A stretch of 56,727 nt of DNA from positions 1 to 56,727 of the forward strand of contig NZ_KK211279.1 in assembly GCF_000621445.1 (NCBI RefSeq), read 5' to 3'. Below, in pieces: positions 28,514-39,716 of the stretch. How positions within the stretch are numbered: position 1 is the first letter of the stretch; each line of letters opens with the position of its first letter. The DNA is from Alkalihalobacillus bogoriensis ATCC BAA-922 (GTDB lineage: Bacteria; Bacillota; Bacilli; Bacillales; Bacillaceae_F). The notes under the pieces are model-generated. The model saw nothing but the letters and a program-made list of their open reading frames with translations. It was not told where the DNA came from and ran no database searches. A program made the position numbers and the translations under genes.

Positions 28514-28527
28514 TGCAAACGATTGCA
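28514..28527. promoter_or_regulatory. LacI/MalR-type operator upstream of the anchored amylase
   Basis: TGCAAACGATTGCA is an almost perfect CG-centred palindrome of the LacI family type (TGCAANCGNTTGCA), 44 bp upstream of the start codon. The regulator at 29099-30130 is the obvious candidate; CcpA fits less well. Confidence 0.65.
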
Positions 28528-28580
28528 TTATTGTGATAAAAAATAAGCAATGTGCATAATGTAGTTTGCACAACGATTTA

Positions 28581-28594
28581 TGCAATCGCTTTCG
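28581..28594. promoter_or_regulatory. Second CG-centred operator-like site
   Basis: TGCAATCGCTTTCG has a good left half and a degraded right half relative to the site at 28514. It is spaced 67 bp from it, centre to centre. Confidence 0.45.
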
Positions 28595-29055
28595 CTAATT
28601 CAAATTTATCATAAAACCGCTTTCGTAGCAATGAAAATTGTTAAGAATTCTTTAAGTTATTTTTTTACAAAAGTATTAAAAGACGGTACCTGTCAATGAT
28701 AAACAGTTCATGAACAAAAAGAACAAATTCAAGGTTTGGACATGTGAAAAAATAGTTTGTACACAAAATTAGGTTCTATCGATCCCACATCTCTCACTTT
28801 TGCGGTCAGAGCAGCCGCTATTTGTGAACATGATACGGGTTTCCGTTTTTTAGCGGCCACAGGAGCGCTTATTAACACAAAAGCAACTCATTCATAACAA
28901 TATATTATGATTAACTGCTCCTGTGTCCGCCAACGTTCCAAAACGCTAGCAATGTTCACAGATAACGGTTTTCATGGCCGCTTACTTACATCTAAGAATA
29001 TAGTAGAGCAATGTTATACACAGGTAGACTATATTGTAGTTTCCTAAAAAAATAA
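28595..29055. other. Intergenic region upstream of the anchored amylase, with repeats
   Basis: No gene is supported. It contains a module at 28719-28765 that recurs at 52284-52326, then palindromic repeat copy 3. The rest is AT-rich without clear signals. Confidence 0.6.
28785..28995. repeat. Dispersed palindromic intergenic repeat, copy 3
   Basis: Core 28802-28981, 180 bp. The central segment is more diverged than in copies 1 and 2: the CGCTATTCCTAGCG hairpin is lost (CTCATTCATAACAA). Both outer arms are well kept, which suggests selection on, or recent spread of, the arms. The right flank diverges after CCGCTTACTTAC. Confidence 0.8.
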
Positions 29056-29079
29056 AAAGCTGCCGATACTTCGACAGCC
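29056..29079 (-). terminator. Terminator of the LacI-type regulator gene
   Basis: GCTGCCGA (29059-29066) pairs with TCGACAGC (29071-29078) with one mismatch, and is followed on the minus strand by T-rich sequence. Confidence 0.7.
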
Positions 29080-29098
29080 TAACTTAATAAATTAAATA

Positions 29099-30130
29099 TT
29101 AACTTTTTGTATACTTTTTACATGTTTGTCGTTTTACTAATTTATGAGGAATAATTAGTTTTTTCGCTTCTTGTTCAGGATGTTTAATTTTATCAATTAG
29201 CAAATCGGTCGCTCGGTAGCCTAAATCATAAATATGAATATCAACAGTTGTCATTGGTGGCGATGACAATTCAGATATCATGACATTATTGAAGCTAACG
29301 AGAGATAAATCGTCTGGCACATTCACTCCCATATCATTTAACATCCGTAATACACCGAAACTCATAATATCATCAACGACAACGATGGCTGTAGGTCTTT
29401 GTTCGAGTGACATTAACTCAATAATGGCATCTTGTCCACCCTCTTCAACTTCATCATGGTGAACTACATACTCTGTTGTTAAAGGGATATTGGCATTTTT
29501 TAATGCCTGTTTATAGCCTTCCATATGGTCTAATGTTACAACATAGTCTAAATTTCCCCCAACAAAAGCTATCTTTTCATGACCTAGCAAAATTAAATAT
29601 TCCGTCACCATTTTGGCCGCCTTGAAATTATCATTATTTACAAAGGTAACCGCTGACTCATTATTATGATATGGACGACCTATTAATGTAAAAGGAAAGT
29701 TTTGTTCTATTAAAAATGGCATCACTTTGTCATCTACTCTAGAATACAAAAGCATTATTCCATCAACACGGCGACTATGAACCATCTCCATTACTTCATC
29801 AAGGATTTCATCCTCAGTCTGACCTGTTGATAAATATAACCCATAGTTTTCCTGGTGTGCTTTTGCTGTGATTCCACGGATAACTTCTGGGAAAAACGGA
29901 TTTTGAAAGGCGATTTTTGCAGAGTTTGGCATCACAATCCCTAATGTACTCGTCGACTTATTAGCCAAACTTCGTGCATTAAAATTCGGATGATATCCAA
30001 GCTCCTGCATCGCCTCTCGCACGCGCTCTTTTGTCTTTTCACTGATTCTGGAACTATTTGCAATGACTCGTGATACCGTTGACGGAGCAACATTGGCTCG
30101 TTTTGCAACATCTTTTATTGTGATCGCCAT
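29099..30130 (-). CDS. malR: LacI-family maltodextrin regulator (MalR/MdxR-like)
   Basis: 343 aa. N-terminal helix-turn-helix with hinge (TIKDVAKRANVAPSTVSRVIANSS), then a periplasmic-binding-protein-like effector domain. It lies between the secreted amylase and malEFG, as B. subtilis MdxR lies in the maltodextrin cluster. CG-centred palindromes at 28514, 34092, 34144, 36026 and 36127 are the expected operator type. Probable effector is maltose or a maltodextrin; repressor action is inferred. GGAGAGAT precedes the ATG. Confidence 0.88.
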   Translation of the reverse strand: MAITIKDVAKRANVAPSTVSRVIANSSRISEKTKERVREAMQELGYHPNFNARSLANKSTSTLGIVMPNSAKIAFQNPFFPEVIRGITAKAHQENYGLYLSTGQTEDEILDEVMEMVHSRRVDGIMLLYSRVDDKVMPFLIEQNFPFTLIGRPYHNNESAVTFVNNDNFKAAKMVTEYLILLGHEKIAFVGGNLDYVVTLDHMEGYKQALKNANIPLTTEYVVHHDEVEEGGQDAIIELMSLEQRPTAIVVVDDIMSFGVLRMLNDMGVNVPDDLSLVSFNNVMISELSSPPMTTVDIHIYDLGYRATDLLIDKIKHPEQEAKKLIIPHKLVKRQTCKKYTKS

Positions 30131-30485
30131 CGGTATCTCTCCTTCTCAAACATTCTTCTTATATTTTAGCGTTTCTTCTAATTATAAACAATTGTTACTT
30201 TTTTACCTAGTAGTAAAAAGAAAGCCGTTTGTACGACTTTCTTTTTCTTATATTTATCAAAAACACTCACTGTCTCGGGTAAAAATGTGAATGAAAGTTT
30301 CTGTAGTTGATTCCGTTCAAGTTGAACATACTATATTGATTTATAAGAAACAAGGCATTTATTTTTTTATTGCCTTCACCATACTCACTTTATGGCATAT
30401 CGAATCCCATACTCCTATCGCGTTGGTCGTTTCTTATAAAAGAAATCCTTCATTCCATACTAATTTATTTCTCTCACTTATTTTG
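30131..30485. other. 355-bp intergenic region, malG end | malR start
   Basis: Holds a hairpin at 30216-30247 (AAAGAAAG-CCG / CG-ACTTTCTTT) flanked by A and T runs, a likely terminator for the malEFG transcript, which comes from the right. The malR promoter must be just left of it. Nothing else recognised. Confidence 0.55.
30216..30247 (-). terminator. Terminator of malEFG
   Basis: Near-perfect stem with T-rich 3' side on both strands. It is 239 bp after malG, so a less obvious earlier stop is possible. Confidence 0.6.
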
Positions 30486-31325
30486 TTACCCTTTCGTCGC
30501 TCCAGAAGAAAGACCTGTAATAAGGTAACGTTGTAAAAATAAGAATACTGCTGCAATTGGGATAGCAACTAAAATAGATCCTGCTGCGAAACGACTAAAG
30601 TCAGAAGCGTAGCTATCATTAACTAAGTTGTATAATCCTAAAGCTAATGTGAAATTTTCAGGTGTTCGTAGTAAAATCCTTGGCAAAATGAAATCCATGA
30701 ATGGTCCCATAAAATTAAATAACGCAACAACCGCAATGATCGGTTTGGCAAGTGGAAGCATTATCGTAAAGAAAATTCGGAAATGGCCTGCTCCGTCTAA
30801 TTTTGCAGATTCATCTAACTCGCGTGGAATCGTATCAAAATATCCTTTTACTAAGAAGGCATTTAACGGAATCGCCGTACCAATGTAAATTAACGTTAAG
30901 CCTAACAAACTATTTAATAATCCAAAAACACTTAACATAATATATAGGGCAACCATCCCCATGATGGCAGGGAACATTTGCAAAAGTAAAAACATATACA
31001 TACCATTTTTTCTCCCCACAAATCGGTAGCGAGAAAAAGCATATGCTACAAGAGCAATCAAGAATGTTGCGATGATTGAATTCGCAGTCGCGACTTTAAC
31101 CGTATTCCAATACCATGTTAGGTATCGACTGTTTTCACCAAACAACCACTCATAGTGGACTAAAGAAGCATTGTTTGGAATTAACGAAGCTGTAACTAAG
31201 CTTGGAGAAGGGTTAAATGACGCACCTAATGTCCAGGCAATTGGATATAAAATCACAACGAACATAATCGCAATAATGATATATATCCCCGTGAGTTGCA
31301 TAATTGATATTGTTTTTCTGCTCAT
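30486..31325 (-). CDS. malG: Maltodextrin ABC transporter permease MalG/MdxG
   Basis: 279 aa, six predicted membrane segments. The cytoplasmic EAA loop that docks the ATPase reads ESAKLDGAGHFRIFFTIMLP. Its ATG overlaps the malF stop by one base (TAATG), so translation is coupled. No ATPase (MsmX/MalK) is encoded in the window. In B. subtilis the shared ATPase MsmX is encoded elsewhere, so the same is likely here. Confidence 0.93.
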   Translation of the reverse strand: MSRKTISIMQLTGIYIIIAIMFVVILYPIAWTLGASFNPSPSLVTASLIPNNASLVHYEWLFGENSRYLTWYWNTVKVATANSIIATFLIALVAYAFSRYRFVGRKNGMYMFLLLQMFPAIMGMVALYIMLSVFGLLNSLLGLTLIYIGTAIPLNAFLVKGYFDTIPRELDESAKLDGAGHFRIFFTIMLPLAKPIIAVVALFNFMGPFMDFILPRILLRTPENFTLALGLYNLVNDSYASDFSRFAAGSILVAIPIAAVFLFLQRYLITGLSSGATKG

Positions 31326-32626
31326 TAGATTTGTCCCTCCTCTTTAAACGAACGTGATCTTCTGAATTGGAAGAATGCAAATGTTGCAACGAATAATCCC
31401 ATAATTACCGATACGACAGCAGCCATTCCGAATTGCTGGTTTTCAAACGTTAAACTATAAACCCATGAAATCAAGATATCTGTACCACCGGCGTTTTGAC
31501 CTCGAACAGCTGGACCACCTTCATTAAACAAGTAAATAATATTAAAGTTATTAAAGTTAAATGAATACTGCATGATTAAAAGTGGTGCTGTTGCAAATAA
31601 GACGTGCGGCAACGTAATTTGGCGGAACTTCTGCCAAGCGTTAGCGCCATCAATATCAGCTGCTTCGTACCAATCTTTTGAAACGCTTTGCAATACACCT
31701 GTGAACAAAGCAAATACATAAGGGAATCCGAGCCAAACTTGAATCATAATAATAGCCGTTCTCGTCCAGTTCGGGTCCGACATCCAAGGGATATTCAATC
31801 CAAAAATCGGTTGAATGACATCTCGGTTAATCGCACCAAAACTTTCGTGGAACAACGCTGAAAAAATCAAAATCGACACAAATCCTGGAACTGCCCAAGG
31901 AAGTATAAATACAGTACGAATTAATTTTTTGAAACGAACTCGATGATCATTAACGATTATCGCTAAAAATAACGCTAAAACAATTTGAATCGTTGTAGCA
32001 ACAAATGTCCAAATTAACGTCCAAGATAATACGGATATAAACGTTTCACGCCAAATTGGAACTGTTGCCAATTGAAGAAAGTTTTCAAACCCAACCCAAT
32101 CTAATAAATTACGCGGAGGTGCATTATACCTACTATAGTTTGTAAACCCAACAAACACTAAAAATAATAACGGGAGTACAACTGTAAGAAGTAGCATAAA
32201 GAAACCTGGTAACACTAAAAAATATGGAAAAGCTTTATCATATGAATTATGGAAAGATTCTCGAATAGACGGGATAACCCAACCTTTTGCTAATCGCTCA
32301 GCATCGATATGCGCATCTTTAATATTCCAGCCATATATAAATAGATAAAATATCGTTAAGAAAATCGCTAAAATACCATTAATAATTAAAAAGCGAGAAT
32401 CATGTATTGCTGGATCTGTTCCTAATGTTACAATCCCCCAAAATCCTTGAGCAATAAAGCCATTTAATGAAATTAAAAAAGATGCAGCAAACAAAAAGAA
32501 GATTGCACCTTTTATAAATCTACGGTTAAAAAATTGACCTAGCCCAGGGAACAGGACTGATAATAGGGTAGCTATTAGAACGCTTTTTCTTTTGACTTTT
32601 TTATCATCAGCACTTGTAGTTGACAC
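31325..32626 (-). CDS. malF: Maltodextrin ABC transporter permease MalF/MdxF
   Basis: 433 aa from the GTG at 32626, chosen because GAGGAGGGAG lies just upstream; an ATG at 32689 would fall within the malE-malF hairpin. The N-terminal DUF4870-like membrane hairpin (LLSVLFPGLGQFFNRRFIKG) is typical of Bacillus MdxF. The transporter domain follows with an EAA loop EAADIDGANAWQKFRQITLP. It forms the channel with MalG. Confidence 0.92.
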   Translation of the reverse strand: MSTTSADDKKVKRKSVLIATLLSVLFPGLGQFFNRRFIKGAIFFLFAASFLISLNGFIAQGFWGIVTLGTDPAIHDSRFLIINGILAIFLTIFYLFIYGWNIKDAHIDAERLAKGWVIPSIRESFHNSYDKAFPYFLVLPGFFMLLLTVVLPLLFLVFVGFTNYSRYNAPPRNLLDWVGFENFLQLATVPIWRETFISVLSWTLIWTFVATTIQIVLALFLAIIVNDHRVRFKKLIRTVFILPWAVPGFVSILIFSALFHESFGAINRDVIQPIFGLNIPWMSDPNWTRTAIIMIQVWLGFPYVFALFTGVLQSVSKDWYEAADIDGANAWQKFRQITLPHVLFATAPLLIMQYSFNFNNFNIIYLFNEGGPAVRGQNAGGTDILISWVYSLTFENQQFGMAAVVSVIMGLFVATFAFFQFRRSRSFKEEGQI

Positions 32627-32659
32627 GTAAGCTCCCTCCTCTTTATTACATAAATAAAA

Positions 32660-32690
32660 AATGTGGAAGGAAGAGACTCCCTTCCACATT
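32660..32690 (-). promoter_or_regulatory. malE-malF intergenic hairpin (attenuator or mRNA stabiliser)
   Basis: AATGTGGAAGG (32660-32670) pairs perfectly with CCTTCCACATT (32680-32690) seven bases after the malE stop. On the minus strand T-rich sequence follows. It is placed to let most transcripts end after malE, giving excess binding protein over permease. Confidence 0.7.
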
Positions 32691-32696
32691 TCTCAA

Positions 32697-33989
32697 TTAT
32701 TGCTGTAACGCAATTTCTTCGTGAATTTGATCTACTGCCTCGTCTAAGATTTCTTGAACATCTTCACCTTGTAAAATTAATTGAAGTGAATCGTTCATAG
32801 GTCCCCAAACTTGAGACATTTCTGGGATATTTGGCATTGGCTCAGCAAATGCTAACTGCTCAACAAAACCTGCAATATGCTCATCATTTGCTACTAGGTC
32901 TGATTCTGCTACAGATTGGTTAGCAGGAATTTCACCAGCAACTTCAAACCAGATTTGTTGGCTTGCTTCATTTGTTAAATAGATAATGAAATCAGTTGCC
33001 CAATAAGTGTTGTCAGAGAATGAAGAAACAAACCATCCGTGGTTACCTGAGAATGTATCAGGAACTTCACCATTATCAAACTTCGGTAATGGAGCAACTC
33101 CTAAGTTCTCTCCAAGAGCATCACGGAAACCGTTTAGTGCCCATGGTCCGTTAAGAATTGTTGCAGCCCTACCATCTTCAAAAATCGCTGCAGCATTATC
33201 TAAGTTCATATCTGCAGGCATTAAACCATCAGTAACCCATGATTGAATTAGTTGTCCACCTTCAACAGCACCAGCATTGTTTAAACCAATGTCTGAAGCA
33301 TCAAGTGCACCAGCTTCCCCACCGAAAATATATCCACCAGGACCAGTTAAGAATGGTTTCATGAAGTAAAGGTCGCCAGGGTTTGCAAGGAATCCATATT
33401 GATCTCCTTGAGTGAAGTCTTTCGCAAACTCCATTAACTCAGTCATTGTTTCAGGAACTTCTTCTAAATGTTCTTTATTATAGTATAAAGCGTATGTTTC
33501 AACTTTGATAGGTACTCCATATTGCTCCCCATCAATCTGGAATGACTCATAAGCATTTTGGAAGTAAGTATTAGCTACTTCTTCAGGAATATTTAGTTCT
33601 GCTGCTAACCCTTGTAAAGTAATTCCACCAGTTCTGTCATGAGGATTCATAAATACATCTGGACCTTGACCAGCTGGACCGTCTAATGAAAGGTTATCAA
33701 CTTGGTCATCAAAGTTCATTGGAACGACTTCAATATTAATTCCTGTTTCTTCAGTATAATTCTCAATGATTTGATTTGTAGCTGCTAATTGTCCTTCATT
33801 GTCATTAACCCAAATTGTTAATGATTCAGGCTTTTCAGGTGCATCCCCTTCAGCTACTTGCTCTTGGTCATCACCAGGCTCTGTTGGTGCAGGTGTTTCT
33901 TCTCCAGCATCATCTCCACCACAAGCAACTAAAACCATGGAGATGAGTAACATTACCAACAATGTTAAAAATGAAGATTTCTTAAACAT
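32697..33989 (-). CDS. malE: Maltodextrin-binding lipoprotein MalE/MdxE
   Basis: 430 aa. Lipoprotein signal peptide with lipobox LVAC (Cys about 23), then an Asp/Glu/Pro-rich linker and a family 1 solute-binding fold (LTIWVNDNEGQ, NPHDRTGG, YYNKEHL, NGPWALNGF). The mature protein is strongly acidic, as in salt- or alkali-tolerant Bacillaceae. GGGGGAAAAG precedes the ATG. Two operator-like palindromes lie 103 and 155 bp upstream, and the chemoreceptor gene sits just upstream on the same strand. Confidence 0.95.
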   Translation of the reverse strand: MFKKSSFLTLLVMLLISMVLVACGGDDAGEETPAPTEPGDDQEQVAEGDAPEKPESLTIWVNDNEGQLAATNQIIENYTEETGINIEVVPMNFDDQVDNLSLDGPAGQGPDVFMNPHDRTGGITLQGLAAELNIPEEVANTYFQNAYESFQIDGEQYGVPIKVETYALYYNKEHLEEVPETMTELMEFAKDFTQGDQYGFLANPGDLYFMKPFLTGPGGYIFGGEAGALDASDIGLNNAGAVEGGQLIQSWVTDGLMPADMNLDNAAAIFEDGRAATILNGPWALNGFRDALGENLGVAPLPKFDNGEVPDTFSGNHGWFVSSFSDNTYWATDFIIYLTNEASQQIWFEVAGEIPANQSVAESDLVANDEHIAGFVEQLAFAEPMPNIPEMSQVWGPMNDSLQLILQGEDVQEILDEAVDQIHEEIALQQ

Positions 33990-34091
33990 GTTCTTTTCCC
34001 CCTAATTTTTTGTGTTAAATAATGCATATCACTAAGTATCATACCCAAGTGTTTTTTTACAATACTATGCCCTCTACCTATCTAACTCTTA

Positions 34092-34105
34092 GGCAACCGC
34101 TTGCA
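34092..34105. promoter_or_regulatory. LacI/MalR-type operator in front of malE, site 1
   Basis: GGCAACCGCTTGCA matches TGCAANCGNTTGCA at all fixed positions but the first. Centre at 34098-34099. Confidence 0.6.
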
Positions 34106-34143
34106 CAGTCATGTAAAAAAATTGCGATTTGATAGATGTTCTA

Positions 34144-34157
34144 TGAAATCGCTTGCA
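34144..34157. promoter_or_regulatory. LacI/MalR- or CcpA-type operator in front of malE, site 2
   Basis: TGAAATCGCTTGCA is CG-centred, 52 bp from site 1 (about five helical turns). It also fits the CcpA cre consensus with one mismatch, so carbon catabolite control is an alternative. Confidence 0.55.
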
Positions 34158-34217
34158 CTATTTATTTACATTATAGCGCCTATATTTATAAATAACAATG
34201 CTTTTTTTAATTTTTTT

Positions 34218-35999
34218 TTAATTAATTGTGAACTTTTTTGTACTCTCTTTCACTTTATTTGCAACAGCTTCCAAACGGTTCATATTCCCAACTAAATCAC
34301 CAGAAACTGTGATTTGTTCTGTTGTACAAGCTGTTATTTCTTCTGACCTTTCAACTAGAACGGAAGCTGATTCTACTAAATCTTCTGTAGAAGCTGCCAC
34401 TTCTTGCAAACCCGTGGAAATCGCTTGAATCGCTTCGGTTATTTCTTTGTTCTCAACTGATAAGTTTGAACCTTTTTTACTGATTTCATTAAATATTTCT
34501 CGCACTTCATCAGATGTAGAGACAACCGATTGCACGATTTGCTCGAAAGTTGCAAACTGTTCCATAAATTGAACTGTATTCCCTTGCGTTCGTAAAATAA
34601 TAGTTTTAATTTGCTCTGAAAATGAATTTGTTTGATTTGATAAATTCCGGATTTCATTTGCGACTACAGAAAATCCTTTCCCTGCTTCGCCGGCCCTTGC
34701 TGCTTCAATCGAAGCGTTTAAAGCAAGCAAATTCGTTTGACCTGTTATCCCTTCAATATCGGTCATAAATTTAGAAACCTCATCCATACTTGAAACGACT
34801 TCTTTCATATTTTGAGATAGTGCTTTCGTTTCTTCGGAAGCAGCTTTTATCGTTTTACTCATTTCAATCATTTGAGATGATCCATCTTTTGCTCCTTCGT
34901 TCATTTCAACCATTTTCTTATTAATGGACATAGCCGCATATTCAATTTCTTGTGAGCTAACTGATGATTGCTCAGTAACAGCTGATATTGATGTTGCATG
35001 GTCTAATTGCTTTTGCGCATCTTGACGGAATAATCCAGCCAACTCTTCAATTTTTCCAGTTGCTTCTTGATTTAGTTTTGCTCGATTTGTTACATCATTG
35101 GAAACAACAAGCATTTCCTCACTCGCTTTTATATTAGAGTGCAATGAATCTGTTAATTGGTCAGCCATTATTTTTAAACCTTCATTAATATCCCAAATTT
35201 CATCACGTCTTGTCATGTTAGCATCAAATGTAAAATCACCATTTCGATAGGCTTCAATTCTTTTAAGGATTAGCGAAATTCCTGCGTTTAAATTTCTTGC
35301 AAATAAAACTAGGATAAGAAGAGATACAAACCCAATACTAATCACCGTTACAAATAGCGTTTGTTGATTTCTTTTGAGTGCTTCATTCACAACTGCCACA
35401 TTTTCATCAAATGCATTATCGAAGTACGGCTGAATCCTTGAATGGGCCCCTTCTGTTGTTTGGAGGGCTTTTGTTATTCTTTGTGAAGCATCGACTCTAA
35501 CTCGATTCGCTCTTTCTCCCACAAAAGGTTCCGCCAATAAGTTTTCATATATGTATACAAATTGGTCAAACCCGGATTGAAGATGCTGATAATAACTAGC
35601 GATATCATCACTTTGCGTCATAAATTCTTCAATATCTTTAAGCTCGGTATCTACTTTTTCTATTTCTTCTTTTAAAACTCTAACTCTTGTATCAGTATAA
35701 CCATCAGTCAATAAATCATATTGAATTAATCCAATTTGATTTATACTGTTATTTATATTCGTATACTGATCTTTTGTTGTAGTTAGTTGATTTAAATTTT
35801 GAACTTCTTTTTGGACCGTATTATTACTTGCCAGCAGAAACACACCAGAAAGAGAACTAATCAATACAATCCCGATGACAACAATTAATAGTTTGAACAC
35901 CAAAGGAAAGCGTTTACTTTTAAGCGAATCTATCGAAATTTTCCTCCCCCAAAACCTTTTCGTTTGCTGTTCCATTTTCTTTTTTACCGTTTTCCACAT
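34218..35999 (-). CDS. Methyl-accepting chemotaxis protein linked to the maltodextrin operon
   Basis: 593 aa. Cytoplasmic lead, TM1 (about 31-57), a helical extracytoplasmic sensor domain of about 155 residues (four-helix-bundle type), TM2 (about 214-234), HAMP, and a long coiled-coil signalling domain with the conserved tip ([20 protein letters not shown], then [11 protein letters not shown]). A GAGGGGG site lies before the ATG. It has a good sigma-A promoter with a LacI-type operator downstream of it. Its position directly before malEFG suggests it senses maltodextrins, perhaps through MalE; that is inference. Confidence 0.92.
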   Translation of the reverse strand: MWKTVKKKMEQQTKRFWGRKISIDSLKSKRFPLVFKLLIVVIGIVLISSLSGVFLLASNNTVQKEVQNLNQLTTTKDQYTNINNSINQIGLIQYDLLTDGYTDTRVRVLKEEIEKVDTELKDIEEFMTQSDDIASYYQHLQSGFDQFVYIYENLLAEPFVGERANRVRVDASQRITKALQTTEGAHSRIQPYFDNAFDENVAVVNEALKRNQQTLFVTVISIGFVSLLILVLFARNLNAGISLILKRIEAYRNGDFTFDANMTRRDEIWDINEGLKIMADQLTDSLHSNIKASEEMLVVSNDVTNRAKLNQEATGKIEELAGLFRQDAQKQLDHATSISAVTEQSSVSSQEIEYAAMSINKKMVEMNEGAKDGSSQMIEMSKTIKAASEETKALSQNMKEVVSSMDEVSKFMTDIEGITGQTNLLALNASIEAARAGEAGKGFSVVANEIRNLSNQTNSFSEQIKTIILRTQGNTVQFMEQFATFEQIVQSVVSTSDEVREIFNEISKKGSNLSVENKEITEAIQAISTGLQEVAASTEDLVESASVLVERSEEITACTTEQITVSGDLVGNMNRLEAVANKVKESTKKFTIN

Positions 36000-36025
36000 G
36001 TTGTTTCCCCCTCAAAAAATGAATA

Positions 36026-36039
36026 CGAAATCGTTTGCG
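36026..36039. promoter_or_regulatory. LacI-type operator in the chemoreceptor leader
   Basis: CGAAATCGTTTGCG, CG-centred, lies between the predicted promoter (36064-36093) and the start codon of the minus-strand MCP gene. It could act as a roadblock about 20-30 bp after the transcription start. Confidence 0.55.
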
Positions 36040-36063
36040 CAAATGAAGTAGTTCTTTTTACTT

Positions 36064-36093
36064 ATTATAAACACAAGACTCTTATCCTATCAA
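36064..36093 (-). promoter_or_regulatory. Sigma-A-type promoter of the chemoreceptor gene
   Basis: On the minus strand TTGATA (36088-36093), an 18-bp spacer, and TATAAT (36064-36069). No sigma-D motif was seen, so expression looks tied to carbohydrate control rather than to the motility regulon. Confidence 0.55.
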
Positions 36094-36126
36094 CATATTT
36101 TAACAGAGATTACGGTTTTTATTTTA

Positions 36127-36165
36127 TGCAAACGCTTGACAACAAGTATGTAGTTCTCCTATCGT
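36127..36165 (+). promoter_or_regulatory. Operator and promoter of the neopullulanase/malL unit
   Basis: TGCAAACGCTTGAC (36127-36140) is a LacI-type palindrome. Its right end overlaps a perfect -35 box TTGACA (36136-36141), with a weak -10 TATCGT (36160-36165) after 18 bp. Binding there would block RNA polymerase. Confidence 0.6.
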
Positions 36166-36177
36166 ATCTGTAAGTAG

Positions 36178-37962
<1,785 letters not shown>

Positions 37963-37985
37963 GAAAATGGTAGGAGTGAATGAAA

Positions 37986-39659
37986 ATGGAAAAACGTTAT
38001 TGGTGGAAAGAAAGTGTTGTATATCAAATCTATCCACGAAGTTTTATGGATAGTAATGGAGATGGGATTGGAGATTTAAACGGAATCATATCTAAATTAG
38101 ATTATTTACAAGAGTTAGGAATAGACGTTGTCTGGTTATCTCCCGTTTATGAATCACCAAATGATGATAATGGATACGACATTAGTAATTACCAAGCCAT
38201 TATGGATGAATTCGGAACAATGGAAGATTGGGAGCGTTTGCTTGAGGAAATGCATAACCGTGGGATTAAATTAATTATGGACCTTGTCGTCAATCATAGT
38301 TCAGATGAACATGCTTGGTTTGTAGAGTCTAGAAAATCAAAAGAGAATAAGTATCGCGACTATTATATTTGGCGAGATGGAAAAGACGGGAAAGAACCGA
38401 ACAATTGGTCATCTTTTTTCAGTGGTTCAGCATGGCAATTCGATGAAGCAACTGAACAGTATTTTCTCCACTTGTTTTCAAAAAAACAACCCGATTTAAA
38501 CTGGGAAAACCCTCAACTTCGAAAAGAAGTTTATGACATGATGACATGGTGGCTTGAGAAAGGAATTGACGGCTTCCGCATGGATGTCATTAACATGATT
38601 TCAAAAGAAAAAGGGTTACCTGATGCTCCTTCTGTCCCTGGTGAACAGTATAGCTCTGGCCATGAGTTTTTTATGAACGGTCCACGAATTCATGAATTTT
38701 TGCAAGAAATGAACAAAGAAGTATTATCAAAATACGATATTCTCACAGTCGGAGAAACACCTGGTGTCTCACCAGAAGATGCTGTTCTATATACAGCAGA
38801 AGACCGAAATGAAGTGAATACGCTCTTTCAATTTGAACATATGGATTTAGATTCTGGTAATGGAAAGTGGGATGTAAAACCATTACAATTAGCAGACTTA
38901 AAATGGAGTTTATCACGTTGGCAAAAAGGGTTAGAAAATCAAGGTTGGAACAGCTTATATTGGAATAACCATGACCAACCACGAATTGTATCAAGGTTTG
39001 GAAATGACAAAGAGTACCGGAACAAATCGGCTAAAATGCTAGGAACTCTACTTCATATGATGAAAGGTACTCCTTATATTTATCAAGGTGAAGAAATCGG
39101 GATGACTAATGTTAAATTTTCTGACATCTCCGCTTATAAAGATATTGAAACCATTAATATGTACAATGAAAAACTGGAAGCTGGTGTAGACAAAGACGTT
39201 ATCATGAATAGTATTTATATAAAAGGACGCGACAATGCTAGAACACCAATGCAATGGGATGATAGTGAACATAGTGGATTTACAACAGGAACACCGTGGA
39301 TAAACATTAACCCAAATTATACTGAGATTAATGTCAAACAAGCTCTCGAAGATAAAGATTCTGTTTTTTATTATTATAAAAAACTTATTCACACGCGAAA
39401 ATCAAATGACATCATCATTTATGGTTCTTATGATATATGGCAAGAGGACCATTCGCAAGTGTTCGCATATACTCGGTCTTTCAAAGAACAAACATTGTTT
39501 GTAGCTTGTAATTTTTATGGTGATACAACAACAATTACCATCCCCGACATTTTTGCAAATGAACAACGACAAATTCTTATTACAAATGATGATGAAGAAC
39601 AGCTTAATGGCACCAAATTAACATTAAAGCCATATGAGGCAAAAGTATATTTAGTATAA
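37986..39659 (+). CDS. malL: Oligo-1,6-glucosidase/alpha-glucosidase MalL
   Basis: 557 aa from the ATG at 37986 (AGGAG with a 9-bp spacer; an ATG at 37980 is too close to the site). Cytoplasmic GH13 enzyme: ESVVYQIYPRSFMDSNGDG, DLVVNHSS, GFRMDVINMIS (nucleophile), TVGETPG (acid/base) and NNHDQPR. The GFRMDVI signature with Val next to the nucleophile is typical of oligo-1,6-glucosidases. Releases glucose from short maltodextrins and isomalto-oligosaccharides. It lies 23 bp after the neopullulanase. Confidence 0.94.
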   Translation: MEKRYWWKESVVYQIYPRSFMDSNGDGIGDLNGIISKLDYLQELGIDVVWLSPVYESPNDDNGYDISNYQAIMDEFGTMEDWERLLEEMHNRGIKLIMDLVVNHSSDEHAWFVESRKSKENKYRDYYIWRDGKDGKEPNNWSSFFSGSAWQFDEATEQYFLHLFSKKQPDLNWENPQLRKEVYDMMTWWLEKGIDGFRMDVINMISKEKGLPDAPSVPGEQYSSGHEFFMNGPRIHEFLQEMNKEVLSKYDILTVGETPGVSPEDAVLYTAEDRNEVNTLFQFEHMDLDSGNGKWDVKPLQLADLKWSLSRWQKGLENQGWNSLYWNNHDQPRIVSRFGNDKEYRNKSAKMLGTLLHMMKGTPYIYQGEEIGMTNVKFSDISAYKDIETINMYNEKLEAGVDKDVIMNSIYIKGRDNARTPMQWDDSEHSGFTTGTPWININPNYTEINVKQALEDKDSVFYYYKKLIHTRKSNDIIIYGSYDIWQEDHSQVFAYTRSFKEQTLFVACNFYGDTTTITIPDIFANEQRQILITNDDEEQLNGTKLTLKPYEAKVYLV

Positions 39660-39682
39660 CTTCAATTTATCTACTAAAAAAG

Positions 39683-39716
39683 CGAGTAAGTCATAACATT
39701 TTGACTTACTCGTTCT
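39683..39716. terminator. Terminator after malL
   Basis: CGAGTAAGTCA (39683-39693) pairs with TGACTTACTCG (39702-39712). It overlaps the 3' end of the convergent acetyltransferase gene and can serve both. Confidence 0.75.

Noticed and set aside
28514-28527. Operator at 28514 as a CcpA cre site
   Set aside because: It breaks the cre consensus at two fixed positions (C at 3, G at 12) but fits a LacI/MalR-type palindrome perfectly. CcpA stays possible only for the 34144 site.
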